Shown in pieces: positions 51,086 to 60,770 of a stretch of 64,000 bases of DNA (positions within the stretch are counted from its first letter, which is position 1; every line of letters begins with the position of its first letter). The notes below the pieces were generated by a model that made no database searches, was not told the DNA's origin, and saw nothing but the letters and a program-made list of their open reading frames with translations. Source of the DNA: Natrarchaeobaculum aegyptiacum (GTDB taxonomy: Archaea > Halobacteriota > Halobacteria > Halobacteriales > Natrialbaceae); contig NZ_CP019893.1 of the NCBI RefSeq assembly GCF_002156705.1, forward strand, positions 2,914,001 through 2,978,000. The letters run 5' to 3'. Made by a program: the position numbers and the translations under genes.

Positions 51086-51571
51086 ATGTTCGACGCCGTT
51101 CGCGCCCGCCTCGCTCGCTCACAGTCCACGGAACACGCCTCGTCCGTGGATCCCACCGGGCCCTCGGTCGGGCTGTTCGTCGACGGGCCGAACGTCTTCC
51201 GCGAGGAGTTCGACGTCGACCTGGACGACCTCAGGGACGTCGCCCGCGACCTCGGTCGTGTCGGCATCATCCGACTCTACCTCGACGAGCACGCGACGCC
51301 GGGACTCATTCAGGCCGCCGAAGCCAGGGGATTCGAGGTCGTCATCACCAGCGGCGACGTCGACGTCAAACTGGCCGTCGACGTAACCGCACTCGCTAGC
51401 GACGGTGCCGTCGACCGCGTCGCCATCGCCTCCCGCGACACCGACTTCAAACCCGTCCTCGAGCACGCTGGCAAGATCGGCCTCGAGACCGTCGCCATCG
51501 CCCCCGGTTCCCACGGCCGCTCGGACGCTCTCCAGAACGCCGCCGACGAGGCGATCACGCTCGAGGGGTGA
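51086..51571 (+). CDS. NYN-domain (PIN-like) protein, probable RNase
   Basis: A 161-residue protein of the NYN/DUF88 group. VGLFVDGPNVFREEF gives the first acidic residue and conserved Asn; ITSGDVDVKLAVDVTALA and IASRDTDFKPVLEHAGKIG give the others, and ETVAIAPGSHGRSDALQNAAD ends the fold. These proteins are metal-dependent ribonucleases in known cases. ATG 51086 is preferred; the upstream frame extension is not conserved in character. Single gene. Confidence 0.85.
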   Translation: MFDAVRARLARSQSTEHASSVDPTGPSVGLFVDGPNVFREEFDVDLDDLRDVARDLGRVGIIRLYLDEHATPGLIQAAEARGFEVVITSGDVDVKLAVDVTALASDGAVDRVAIASRDTDFKPVLEHAGKIGLETVAIAPGSHGRSDALQNAADEAITLEG

Positions 51572-51655
51572 CGTCCGTCGGCCACAGATTCACCCGTCTG
51601 GTGGGGACGAGAGACGACCCACCACGTATTTCTGTCAGCGGGCCAGTCCGAACAC

Positions 51656-52222
51656 ATGGATCGACAGTCAGATGACACGCCCGACGACGAACGCTCGGAG
51701 CTCGACGGTCCCTCGACCGGATCGGCGAACGGGCGGGATGCAACCACACACGACGAGGACGACCACGTCGACGGTCGGGAAACGCCGGATGCCGAAGGTG
51801 GCGAGGGCCTGAACGACGTGGGGGACGATTCGAACGTGAACCGCCGCGCCAGCGGTCGCACGCATGGACCAGACGAACAGTTCTGCTCGAGTTGCGGCGA
51901 GCTAATCAAACGCGAAGCCGAAATCTGCCCACACTGTGGCGTTCGTGTGGCGGGAACGTCGAGCACCGACCGAAAGGACCCCGGGATCGCTGCCGTCATC
52001 TCGCTCATCGTTCCCGGCGGTGGACAGGTGTACAACGAACAGATCGTTAGAGGAGCGGTTTTCTTCGGGATTTACGCCTGTTTCTGGATGTTCGTCTTCG
52101 TGACCATGTTGATCTTTATCGGCTTCCTGTTCATGTTCCTCGCGCCGGTGTTCCACCTCGTCGCCGCGTGGGACGCCTACGCACAGGCGACCAAGATCAA
52201 CAGCGGCGAGGTCGTCGTCTGA
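51656..52222 (+). CDS. Zinc-ribbon membrane protein
   Basis: A 188-residue protein. The first 75 residues are acidic and disordered. A zinc ribbon follows (FCSSCGELIKREAEICPHCG), then two to three hydrophobic segments with a TM2-like look (GIAAVISLIVPGGGQVYNEQ, AVFFGIYACFWMFVFVTMLI). Such zinc-ribbon/TM2 proteins are frequent in haloarchaea; no function is known. It is separated from neighbours by about 85 and 120 bases. Confidence 0.75.
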   Translation: MDRQSDDTPDDERSELDGPSTGSANGRDATTHDEDDHVDGRETPDAEGGEGLNDVGDDSNVNRRASGRTHGPDEQFCSSCGELIKREAEICPHCGVRVAGTSSTDRKDPGIAAVISLIVPGGGQVYNEQIVRGAVFFGIYACFWMFVFVTMLIFIGFLFMFLAPVFHLVAAWDAYAQATKINSGEVVV

Positions 52223-52340
52223 ACCGCCCCTTCGAACAGGTGCGTCCAGTCGGCGGATTCGCCAGCGCGCACTCACGACACCCTCCGGTATCGCGCACTC
52301 TCCGTGTCCGTTATGTCGTTCTATCCCGAACGGCACACCG

Positions 52341-53984
52341 ATGGACGCTCCGGACGACCTGCCGGCGGCGGCGCTCGAGACGTTCCCGCTCACGGTCGCT
52401 GTCGTCGACGACGCTGGCGATATTTTGTTGACAAATCGCGCCTGGCGCGAATTCGGGCGGGAGAGCGACCCTGAGTCGGCCGATGAGAGCGTAAATCACG
52501 TCGGCGTCAACTACGTCGCCACCGCCGCGATGGCCGAGGACGACGACGAATACGCAGAACGCGCCGTGGCGGGTCTCGAGGCCGTCCTCTCGGGCGACCG
52601 GGAGACGTTCGCGATGGAGTACCCCTGTCACACGCCGGATCGCAAGCAGTGGTTCCTCATGCGGGCGACGAGCTTCTCGATCGACGACGACCGCTACGTC
52701 TCGGTCGCCCACCTCGAGATCACCGAGCGGAAACTCGCCGAGCTCGCCGCCGAGGAGGCCGCCGAACGCGCGCGAGAGCGACACCAGACGCTCGAGCACG
52801 TCGTCGACCGGATCGACGGCCTCGTCCGGGACGTCACCGACGCCGCCGTTGGCGCTGGAACCCGCGATGAAGTCGAACGCCGGGTCGTTCGCCGACTCGT
52901 CGACACCGAACCCTACGTCCTCGCCTGGATCGGGCGCGTCGACGTGACCAGTCGACGCGTCTCCCCGCGCGAGTGGGCCACGACGAGTGACCTCGGCCTC
53001 GAGGACGGCGACCTGACCCTCGGTGACGACGACAGCCATCCAGCCGTCGAGGCGCTCGAGACGGGTGACCCGGTCGTCATCGACGACCTCGAGTCGTTCG
53101 CTGAAGCCGATCAGTGGTGGCCGGTCGGCGCGTCGACGGGATTCCACTCGGTGGCGGCGCTCCCGCTCACCTACGGCGACGTCACCTACGGCGTGCTCGT
53201 CCTCTTCGCCGACGATCCCAACGCCTTCGCCGACCGCGAACTGCTCGTCCTCGAGTCGCTCGCGGGCACGATCGCGACCGCGATGAACGCGATCGAGGCG
53301 AGACGGATGCTCACGACCGAAGCCGTCGTCGAGATCGAACTCGAGATCGACGACCCCGGACTCTTCGCGACCCAGATTGCAGACGCACTCGACCGCAGCG
53401 TTCGGGTTCGCGGACTCGCCTCGGAGGACGGAACGCCGATCGCGTTCGTCTACGTCGACGACGCTGGCGTCGACGCCGGAACCGTCTCGGGACTCGAGGG
53501 AATCGCGAACGCGACGACGCTGGTCACCTACGAGGACGGAACCCTCCTCGAGGTCGCACTCGAGGGCGGTCTCGTCCCGATCCTGTCCGAACGTGGAGCG
53601 GTTCTCCAGGGCCTCGACGCCGCAGACGGGCAGGCGACGCTGGTTCTCGAACTCGCAAACGGGCAGGCGGCCCGTGCGATCTACGACGTGCTCGAGGACC
53701 GGTACGACGTGGTGGACCTGCGCAGCTATCACGAACGCGAACGACCGGCACGGACGCCCCAGGACCTGGCCGGAACGCTCGAACAGCGACTGACCGACCG
53801 CCAGCAGATGGCACTTCGCAAGGCGTACCTCGCCGACTACTTCGAGTGGCCTCGCAACGTCTCCGGCGAAGAACTGGCGGAGTCGATGGGCATCTCGCGG
53901 TCGACGTTCCACCAGCACTTGCGGTCGGCCCAGCAGAAACTGCTCGAGGAACTGTACGACGGTGACACCGTCTCCCGGTCGTGA
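52341..53984 (+). CDS. PAS-GAF-HTH_10 transcriptional regulator (Bat family)
   Basis: A 547-residue regulator. Residues 10-130 are a PAS domain (FPLTVAVVDDAGDILLTNRAWREFG), 160-320 a GAF domain (LAWIGRVDVTSRRVSPREWA, VAALPLTYGDVTYGVLVLFAD), then the Bat intermediate domain and the C-terminal HTH_10 (LTDRQQMALRKAYLADYFEWP, GISRSTFHQHLRSAQQKLLEEL). Members resemble bacterio-opsin activator, which controls bop and carotenoid genes under light or low oxygen. The next gene in the same direction is phytoene synthase, so it may be the direct target. No response-regulator receiver is present. Confidence 0.9.
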   Translation: MDAPDDLPAAALETFPLTVAVVDDAGDILLTNRAWREFGRESDPESADESVNHVGVNYVATAAMAEDDDEYAERAVAGLEAVLSGDRETFAMEYPCHTPDRKQWFLMRATSFSIDDDRYVSVAHLEITERKLAELAAEEAAERARERHQTLEHVVDRIDGLVRDVTDAAVGAGTRDEVERRVVRRLVDTEPYVLAWIGRVDVTSRRVSPREWATTSDLGLEDGDLTLGDDDSHPAVEALETGDPVVIDDLESFAEADQWWPVGASTGFHSVAALPLTYGDVTYGVLVLFADDPNAFADRELLVLESLAGTIATAMNAIEARRMLTTEAVVEIELEIDDPGLFATQIADALDRSVRVRGLASEDGTPIAFVYVDDAGVDAGTVSGLEGIANATTLVTYEDGTLLEVALEGGLVPILSERGAVLQGLDAADGQATLVLELANGQAARAIYDVLEDRYDVVDLRSYHERERPARTPQDLAGTLEQRLTDRQQMALRKAYLADYFEWPRNVSGEELAESMGISRSTFHQHLRSAQQKLLEELYDGDTVSRS

Positions 53985-54112
53985 TCCGGATAACCTGCCT
54001 GTCAGTCTCGAAGCTGAGATATTAACGGGTCACCAATTGTATTTCTTGGTTGACTATTTTTCGTTGGATCTGTCTCACGTCCGGTGAAAGCCCTACTAGT
54101 GAGGGGGTGCTA

Positions 54113-54120
54113 TTTTATAG
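54113..54120 (+). promoter_or_regulatory. TATA box of crtB
   Basis: TTTTATAG in an AT-rich stretch. With usual spacing transcription would begin near 54140, just after the first ATG (54136) and before ATG 54175. This leaves the exact crtB start open. Confidence 0.5.
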
Positions 54121-54135
54121 CTATTTGTCGTAAGT

Positions 54136-55125
54136 ATGCTACTCCGTCACCCCCGGGTGGACGCGACCTTCAGAATGCAACGGGAACACATCGAGGCTGG
54201 CAAGGCGATACAGAAGCGAACTGGCAAGACGTTCTATCTCGCGACGAGATTCCTCCCCCAGCGGGTTCGCCACCCGACACACGTCCTCTACGGCTTCTTC
54301 CGGATCGCTGACGAGGTAGTCGACGACGCAGCCGGCGTCCCGCCGGACGAGCAACGCGCCGAACTCGAGTCACTGCGCGCACAGGCCCTCGGCGAGGTCG
54401 AAGCCGACGAGCCGGTGCTCGAAGCCTTTCAGACCCTTCGCGAGCGCTACGATATCGCCGACGAGGAAGTAGCGTCGTTCGTCGACGCAATGATTACCGA
54501 CATCACGACCGACCGATACGAGACGTACGCCGACCTCGAGTCCTACATGCGTGGCTCGGCCGCCGCGGTGGGCGTCATGATGACGGCGATCATGGAACCC
54601 GAGATGGAAGAGACGGCACTTCCACACGCCAGACGCCTCGGCGAGGCCTTCCAGCTCACGAACTTTCTGCGCGACGTTCGTGAGGACGTCGTCGAACGCG
54701 ACCGTATCTACCTCCCGCAGGAAACGCTCCGGGAACACGGCGTCACGCCGGAGCAGATCGAACGCCTCGAGTACTCACCGGCGTTCGCCGATGCGATGGC
54801 AGAGGAACTCCAGCGAGCGGAAACGCTGTACCGCGAAGGCGTCGCCGGTATCCGGTATCTCCCCGAGGACTGCCAGCTCCCGGTGTTGCTCGCGGCAGTC
54901 CTCTACGCCGAACATCACTCCCTGATCCGGGCTCGAGACTACGACGTCCTCACCGACGAGCCGTCGCTGTCGACCGTTCGCAAACTCCGGTGTCTGGCCC
55001 GGACCCGCTGGCACTGGCACTGGAACCGTGACCCGGAGGCGGTCTTCCAGCGCGTCTCGGCCGTGCCGGTGGTGGAGCCGGATCGACACGGGCCGGGACA
55101 CGGGGGTCGAGTTCCGACGCGGTGA
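54136..55125 (+). CDS. crtB: Phytoene synthase
   Basis: A 329-residue enzyme joining two geranylgeranyl diphosphates to phytoene, the first step to bacterioruberin carotenoids. The two aspartate-rich motifs are FFRIADEVVDDAAG and NFLRDVREDVVERDRIYLPQE; YMRGSAAAVGVMM lies between them. ATG 54136 gives a 13-residue extension; ATG 54175 (MQREHIEAGKAIQKRTG) matches the usual family start and the TATA position and may be the true one. The upstream Bat-type regulator suggests light or oxygen control. Confidence 0.92.
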   Translation: MLLRHPRVDATFRMQREHIEAGKAIQKRTGKTFYLATRFLPQRVRHPTHVLYGFFRIADEVVDDAAGVPPDEQRAELESLRAQALGEVEADEPVLEAFQTLRERYDIADEEVASFVDAMITDITTDRYETYADLESYMRGSAAAVGVMMTAIMEPEMEETALPHARRLGEAFQLTNFLRDVREDVVERDRIYLPQETLREHGVTPEQIERLEYSPAFADAMAEELQRAETLYREGVAGIRYLPEDCQLPVLLAAVLYAEHHSLIRARDYDVLTDEPSLSTVRKLRCLARTRWHWHWNRDPEAVFQRVSAVPVVEPDRHGPGHGGRVPTR

Positions 55126-55227
55126 CTACTGGTCGTTCCTGAAATTCCGCCTGACACACCAGTGTCAGCCCCTGCAACTCGAGCGGAGACTCTTTGTCCC
55201 GGCGTGCGATTCGACAGCTACGCGGTC

Positions 55228-55986
55228 ATGGACCCGCCAGATACCGACGCCGGTGACCAGCCCCCCGACTCGAGTCGTGACCCGGGCCTGTTGCGAGGAA
55301 TCGTTCGACTCGTGTTCCTCGCGGCTGTTCTCGCATTACTCGTCGGCGGCGTCGCCTACGGGCCGGAACTTCTCGAGGACCGGGGTGTCCTCGAAGACGT
55401 CGAGATCAACGACCTGCCGTCGCCGAGTCCCGATCCGCCGCCTGCCGGCGAGCGAAACCCCGACGTCGCCGACCCGGACGATCCCGGTGAAACGACCTAC
55501 GAAACCGACGTCGAGACAGTCTCCTCCGTTGCTGTCGAGGACTTCGTTCACGCCGAAGTCAACGACCGGCGGGCCGACCACGGTCTGGAACCGCTCGAGT
55601 GGGACGGGACCGTCGCGTCGGTCTCGCGCGCCCACAGCCACGACATGGCCGAGCGCGACTACTTCGCCCACGAGAATCCCGAGGGTGAAGGGCCGTTCGA
55701 CCGATTCAACGACGTCGAGGGGTACTGTCGGGGCTACGGCGAGAACATCGCGCTCACCTGGGTCGAGCGACCCGTCGACGGCCCGGGAGATGGGGAGGCA
55801 ACCACTCACCAGACTGCAGCGGGGCTCGCGACCGGACTCGTCGACCAGTGGATGAACTCCACAGAGCACCGGGCAGCGATCCTCGAAGACCACGGCGGGC
55901 CGGCCTGGGATCGCGGTGGTGTCGGCGTCACGATCACCGAGGAAGGAGCGGTGTACGCGACGCACAACTTCTGCACGGAGTGGTAG
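55228..55986 (+). CDS. CAP/SCP-domain membrane-anchored protein
   Basis: A 252-residue protein. One membrane helix (LVFLAAVLALLVGGVAYG, about 30-50) is followed by a proline/aspartate-rich linker and a CAP domain (residues 110-250): FVHAEVNDRRADHGLEPLEW, SRAHSHDMAERDYFAHENPEG, GYGENIALTW, QWMNSTEHRAAILED and GVGVTITEEGAVYATHNFC. The two histidines and acidic residues of the CAP cavity are present. CAP proteins are extracellular; function in archaea is unknown. ATG 55228 is chosen ahead of a longer frame overlapping the crtB end. Confidence 0.82.
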   Translation: MDPPDTDAGDQPPDSSRDPGLLRGIVRLVFLAAVLALLVGGVAYGPELLEDRGVLEDVEINDLPSPSPDPPPAGERNPDVADPDDPGETTYETDVETVSSVAVEDFVHAEVNDRRADHGLEPLEWDGTVASVSRAHSHDMAERDYFAHENPEGEGPFDRFNDVEGYCRGYGENIALTWVERPVDGPGDGEATTHQTAAGLATGLVDQWMNSTEHRAAILEDHGGPAWDRGGVGVTITEEGAVYATHNFCTEW

Positions 55987-56095
55987 GATGAGACGTCCTC
56001 ACGGGATCTGCGCGACAGTTCTATCGACTCGAGACACGCTCTCTTCTCCCTGCGACCCGGGACAGGAATCGGCGCTCGAGGTGGCTCCGCTGACC

Positions 56096-56380
56096 ATGGA
56101 CGGGAAAGAGACGGTGCTGGCGATATACCGAACGGCAACCGATCACGAGATCACGTGTCTGGCGGCCGGATTCGCCTACTATCTCTCGCCAGAATCGTTC
56201 TGCCCCTGGGGGCCACGATCAACGTCGTCCGAACGAACCCTTCCCTCACAACCTGACGGCCGCTCGCTCCCAGTCTGGTCGGTTTCTGGCTTCACCGGTT
56301 CGCACACACTGCTGTCTCCTCCGTCTTCGCTGTCCTCCAACCGTTCCACCCCACTGTGCGAATTCATGTCCGGTTGCTGA
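56096..56380 (+). pseudogene. Truncated YihY/BrkB-family membrane protein
   Basis: ATG 56096 opens MDGKETVLAIYRTATDHEIT and CLAAGFAYYLS, the first cytoplasmic segment and start of helix 1 of the YihY (UPF0761) family. After about 31 codons the reading becomes serine/proline-rich and meaningless up to a stop. The remaining five helices are absent. The rest of 55987-56444 shows nothing else. Confidence 0.6.
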
Positions 56381-56444
56381 GTTTTATTACGATGGCACCG
56401 CCGTGAGGGAAAGATTATGCCCTCCGGGCTGTCATCGACCACCC

Positions 56445-57149
56445 ATGGGTGAGGAACGCGGGGAACGACCAGACGCGAGTGAACACGAGGAGTCCGTTAC
56501 CGACGAACCGAGTGGAGCCGACGGCCTCGAGCCGACCGGCGGGCCGCGACGCGTCGTCTCAGAGGAGAGCGTCGACGACGTCGTCGCGTCGCTCAGATCA
56601 ACGCAGACGCTCGAGAGTGAGGTGCAGGAGGACCGAACTGATTCCAGCGACGGCATCGAGAACGCACCGGACGACACCAGTGTTGTGCCACCGTCTGAAG
56701 ACGATCCGTCGACGCCCCAGTCGCCACCGACGCCGACTGCCGAATCTCCTTCGGGAACGGTCGACCTCGACGACCTCTCGGCTGACGCTGGACCGCTCGC
56801 CGGACGCCTGCAGACCGATTCCGACGGCTCCATCACCGGGAACGAACTGGCCACCGACTCCGCAGTCGACGCTGAATCCGCGACGGGAACCGGGAACGAG
56901 TCAGCGGCTGAAGCCGGCACTGACGGCCGAACTCTCGACCGTGGCCAGCCCAGTGAATCGACTCGAGCAGACGATTCGGGCATCGCCACCAGCGCACCAG
57001 ACCCCGCCACCAGCGCACCAGACCCCGCCACCACCGACGCTCCGGACGACCCTGCCACCGACGCTCCAGACGCCGCCGCCACCGAGGCTCCGGACGACGA
57101 CCAGCCATCCGGACTGCTTGCCCGGGTCAAGCAGTTTTTGTTCGGGTAA
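56445..57149 (+). CDS. Acidic, largely disordered protein
   Basis: A 234-residue protein with low complexity: Asp, Glu, Ser, Thr, Pro and Ala dominate. RRVVSEESVDDVVASLRST near residue 35 and the C-terminal DDQPSGLLARVKQFLFG look like short ordered pieces; the latter is a common ending of haloarchaeal proteins that bind a partner or membrane. An imperfect repeat of the APDPATS/APDDPAT type fills residues 180-220. The function is unknown. ATG 56445 is preferred over earlier in-frame starts. Confidence 0.65.
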   Translation: MGEERGERPDASEHEESVTDEPSGADGLEPTGGPRRVVSEESVDDVVASLRSTQTLESEVQEDRTDSSDGIENAPDDTSVVPPSEDDPSTPQSPPTPTAESPSGTVDLDDLSADAGPLAGRLQTDSDGSITGNELATDSAVDAESATGTGNESAAEAGTDGRTLDRGQPSESTRADDSGIATSAPDPATSAPDPATTDAPDDPATDAPDAAATEAPDDDQPSGLLARVKQFLFG

Positions 57150-57252
57150 GGTCTCGAGGAGTTCCGTCAGCCGAGACTCACTGGCGGTCGCCTCAGGCGT
57201 CTCCTCTTGGACGGAGAACCGGATTCACTCTTCGCACGTTACCACACGCCCC

Positions 57253-57411
57253 CTACGCGACGTCGCCGGCCAGCAGTGCCGTGTTCTCCGAGACGACGAA
57301 TCGGGCAAGCGAACGCTTCGAGTGAGCGTCCATCAGGTGCCCCTCGAGACTTCGGTCGGGCGAGACGTCGGCGTGGCAAATCGGGCACTCGATCGGTGGT
57401 CGGGTAGCCAT
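57253..57411 (-). CDS. Small C2H2-type zinc-finger protein
   Basis: A 52-residue protein: MATRPPIECPICHADVSPDR, then SLEGHLMDAHSKRS. CPICH with two later histidines (GHLMDAH) makes a classic C2H2 finger. Micro-zinc-finger proteins of this size are abundant in haloarchaea and several act in stress or biofilm regulation. It begins at ATG 57411; stop TAG at 57253. Confidence 0.65.
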   Translation of the reverse strand: MATRPPIECPICHADVSPDRSLEGHLMDAHSKRSLARFVVSENTALLAGDVA

Positions 57412-57553
57412 ACCACAGCTACATCGTGAGTACGGAAACGTATCTACCCAGCAACAGCCTGTCGAGGTGTAATCACGGAGACTCGTCCTCGACAGTGGCT
57501 CACGTCGGCGTCCTGTAGAAACCCGTCGCGGTTACGTGAATACGCGCGCCGCG

Positions 57554-60526
57554 TTATTCCTCGCCGTCGGCAGCGTCGTCCGCACCGTCCTCCTCACCGC
57601 CGATGTCCGCCTCGGCTTCGGGCGCGTCGCCGTCAGCCGCTGATTCACCCTCGAGGTCATCGCCCTCGATCAGGTCGACGTCTTCACCTTCGTCGTCGGC
57701 TTCTTCCTCGGGATCGACGTCCTCGAAGTCGACTTCCTCGAGGTCGACGTCGACGGTCTCACCCTCGACGACGGCCCGTTCGGGGACCTCGGTCTCAGCG
57801 AGATAGGCGTCGAAGCCGTCGTCCGACGGTACCGTTACCGAAATCTCGTACTCGTCGAGCGCCTCGACGGCGCTGTCGGTGTAGCCGTCCTCGACACCCA
57901 GTTCGTCGTTCGTCGCGTGGGCGACGGTCAGTTCGAACGTGCCGTCTTCGTTCACCTCACCTTCCTGCACGTAAGTGAACTGCCGATCCGTGTTCGTCTC
58001 GAGATCGACAGTCGCACTCACGGTGGCGTTCTCGGGATCCTCGACGTTCTCGCCGACGGAGCCGGTGAGGGTCGCCCCTTCGACGCGCTCGTAGGTTTTC
58101 ACCGGTGGGGCCTGCCGCTGGTCGATGATCTCGACGTCGAAGCCGAACTGCTGGAGCTGGGCGACGTCCATCTGGGCCCACTGGTCGGCCATTCGGTTGA
58201 CGGCGATCAGCGGCTGTCCGTCTTCGGTGACCGCGAGCTGATCCGTTTCTGGATCGATCGCGGCGTAGGTGACGAACGGCGTCGCCTCGCGCTCGTTCTC
58301 GTGGACGAGACGGTAGTTCTCCGAACCGATGGCGTCGTCGAAGTACAGCTGCGACTGGATCGTGTCGTCGTATGGAAGGTGGCCGAACCGGTCTGCGATC
58401 TCGTCGCGTTCGACCTGCTCGGTCGGCGAGAAGTCCTCCGGCGTCGTGTAGTACTGGTAGTCCGGACCCGTCCACTGGGTGATCGCGTTGAACTTGCCAC
58501 CACGGATGCCGGGCGTGAGTGCGCTGCCGGCAACCATCTGATCTTCGACCATCACGTACCGAATCTCGGCGTCGGGATCTTCACCCTCGAGCTGGGTCTC
58601 GAGTTCGTCCGGCGAGTAATCCTGCGGCGAGATGCCTGCAGCGATGGCATCGAGTGCGAGTTCGGCTTCCGCTTCGGACTGAGACGTCAGGTAGGCGGCC
58701 GAGGAGCGAGCGTTCTGCTGGAACGGGTTCGAGTGCGGGATGCGCTCACCCTGAACCGTTATCAGGTGGCCGTAGTCCCACCACGTCATCACGCCGTAGG
58801 AGCCCGGCGGGTAGTCGTACTCGCCGTCTTCTGGGTACTCGTAGGTTCCGTAGTAGTCGAACTCGTCGTCGTAGCCCGCGCCGGCCCAGTTACCCGGCTC
58901 CGGCGTGTTCTCGGCCAGCCAGTGGTTCGAGTTCTCCCAGGTGTCGGCCTCGCCCGACGGCTGGGCCGCAGCGCCGCGGTCCCACGCCGTCGCCGCCGCG
59001 ATCGGTGGGAGCAGCGGGGCGAAAAGCAGCATGACGACCATGATCACCGCGATCACCTGGTAGCCTTCGACCTGTCGAAGCGAGTTGAGGCTCCGTGTAT
59101 AGTCGATGTCGAGGTCGAGCCACCGGATCGCCTCCGCGACGAACACCGCGTTGACGATGGCGACCGGGAGCACGAGGTAGTACGCGAAACGAATCTGGGT
59201 TGCGGTCATGCTAACGATGATCAGCGACCAGACGATCACCAGCGTGTGCTCGGCTCGGAGCTGTCGACCACGGAAGGGGCGGGCGACGAGAAGTGCGAGA
59301 CCAGCCAGCATCGTGAAGAACGCGGTCCCGACCTGATCGGTGACGTGGCCGATGTAATCCGGCGGCCGCTGGGCCTCGGCGACAGTTGCTGCCGTCCCCT
59401 GGTCACCGATCGGGAGCATCCGCGACTGGACGTTGCCCACGAACGTGTCGAAGAGATCCGGAAGGACCACCGCGAGCGCGCCGAACGCAACGACCAGGAG
59501 GCCAGCGATCGCAGCCGGGTAATACTGGCGCTCGAGGTCGATGCCGTTCCACTGCCGGGCGAACCAGGCCATGAAGACACAGCCGATCGCGACGAGTGCC
59601 GCGGAGATGGGCTGCAGGGTGCTGAGGCCGGTGACGCTCGTGCTGATTCCTGGCACCTCGATCAGGAGTGCCGTCCCGATGGCGGTAACGCCCATGCTGA
59701 TAGCGCCGACGAAGGCTACGTGATCCGGCGAGACGTTCCGGACGTAGTCGAGACAGAGCTGGACGGTGAAGTAGATCGCGAAGATACCGATCAGCGCGAT
59801 CCCCGGCGGCCACACCCAGATGTAGAGGGTAAGGGCGATTCCGGCGAGGATGCTGTAGAGTGCAGGTCGACGAAGCGCGTTCCAGTCGGCGTCGACCACC
59901 AGTTCGTAGATCGGCCGGTCCTGTTCGACGACGCGGAGTGCGACCATCATCGCGAGCACGGCGATCGCCATGAAGAGCACTTCGGCGACGTGGTGCTGGA
60001 GCATCCCGGCCGTGGAGCGACCGAGGAACTCGCCGGGTGCGAGTGCGAGGAGGACGACCGAAACAATTCCACCGATCGTCCCGCCGAGCCGTCGACCGGC
60101 GAAGAAGACCGGAATCGCGACGAGCGCTGCCATCACCGGGACAGCGAGCAGGGCGACGGTGTAGAGGGTTTCCGTGGAGGGATCGCCGAGCCCGACGATC
60201 ATCGCCGCGGTCACGATGAGCTGGTCGAACAGCGTGCCGAACTGGCCGACATAACTACCGTCCGGAAATCCAGTCCAGATATCGAACGGCATCGTTCGCG
60301 GGTAGTTTTCGGCCGTCCAGTCGATCGCACGCCAGTGATACCAGGAATCCACCGCGGCGAGGGCGGGATTGCCGTCCTCCATCGCGAACCTGTCGTACGC
60401 CTGCACTCGAGTCAAAAACATGAAGATCATCACGACCCCGATGATCGGGATGTGATACCACTGATCCCACCGCTCGAGGAGTGACAGGTCCGTCCGCTCC
60501 TCTACGTGGTCCGTTTCGGTGCTCAT
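57554..60526 (-). CDS. aglB: Oligosaccharyltransferase AglB
   Basis: A 990-residue STT3-family enzyme that moves lipid-linked glycans to Asn in NxS/T sequons of surface proteins. The N-terminal half has about thirteen membrane helices; the first external loop AVDSWYHWRAIDWTAENYP carries the metal-binding acidic residue, and LGRSTAGMLQHHVAE the second acidic loop. The catalytic WWDYG motif is in VMTWWDYGHLITVQ. The last 150 residues are a very acidic tail (EEEADDEGEDVDLIEGD), long for the family. ATG 60526 is preferred over a TTG-type start two codons upstream. It heads a glycosylation region with the transferases to the right. Confidence 0.95.
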   Translation of the reverse strand: MSTETDHVEERTDLSLLERWDQWYHIPIIGVVMIFMFLTRVQAYDRFAMEDGNPALAAVDSWYHWRAIDWTAENYPRTMPFDIWTGFPDGSYVGQFGTLFDQLIVTAAMIVGLGDPSTETLYTVALLAVPVMAALVAIPVFFAGRRLGGTIGGIVSVVLLALAPGEFLGRSTAGMLQHHVAEVLFMAIAVLAMMVALRVVEQDRPIYELVVDADWNALRRPALYSILAGIALTLYIWVWPPGIALIGIFAIYFTVQLCLDYVRNVSPDHVAFVGAISMGVTAIGTALLIEVPGISTSVTGLSTLQPISAALVAIGCVFMAWFARQWNGIDLERQYYPAAIAGLLVVAFGALAVVLPDLFDTFVGNVQSRMLPIGDQGTAATVAEAQRPPDYIGHVTDQVGTAFFTMLAGLALLVARPFRGRQLRAEHTLVIVWSLIIVSMTATQIRFAYYLVLPVAIVNAVFVAEAIRWLDLDIDYTRSLNSLRQVEGYQVIAVIMVVMLLFAPLLPPIAAATAWDRGAAAQPSGEADTWENSNHWLAENTPEPGNWAGAGYDDEFDYYGTYEYPEDGEYDYPPGSYGVMTWWDYGHLITVQGERIPHSNPFQQNARSSAAYLTSQSEAEAELALDAIAAGISPQDYSPDELETQLEGEDPDAEIRYVMVEDQMVAGSALTPGIRGGKFNAITQWTGPDYQYYTTPEDFSPTEQVERDEIADRFGHLPYDDTIQSQLYFDDAIGSENYRLVHENEREATPFVTYAAIDPETDQLAVTEDGQPLIAVNRMADQWAQMDVAQLQQFGFDVEIIDQRQAPPVKTYERVEGATLTGSVGENVEDPENATVSATVDLETNTDRQFTYVQEGEVNEDGTFELTVAHATNDELGVEDGYTDSAVEALDEYEISVTVPSDDGFDAYLAETEVPERAVVEGETVDVDLEEVDFEDVDPEEEADDEGEDVDLIEGDDLEGESAADGDAPEAEADIGGEEDGADDAADGEE

Positions 60527-60770
60527 TAGCACTCACGAGTGCCAAGTAGCGAATAAACTTTGTCATCTACTCGCGGCGCTATCAGGTTCTCTGGACTGTG
60601 ATCGCCCCCTGTACTGTCTGTGCCGCTGACCACTGGCCGACGTTCGGGGATACCCGATTTGAAATCGAGAGACTGTCATAACCCGAATCGCTCGTCGCAC
60701 TCTCGGTGTCGTCTTCCACCAGTCTGTGTCATCGGAAGGACTTTGCGTTCCCGGTAGACCATCACACTCA

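Noticed and set aside
57917-60484. Open frame of about 855 codons on the plus strand opposite aglB
   Set aside because: It is rich in His, Arg and Glu without fold pattern and is fully antisense to AglB.
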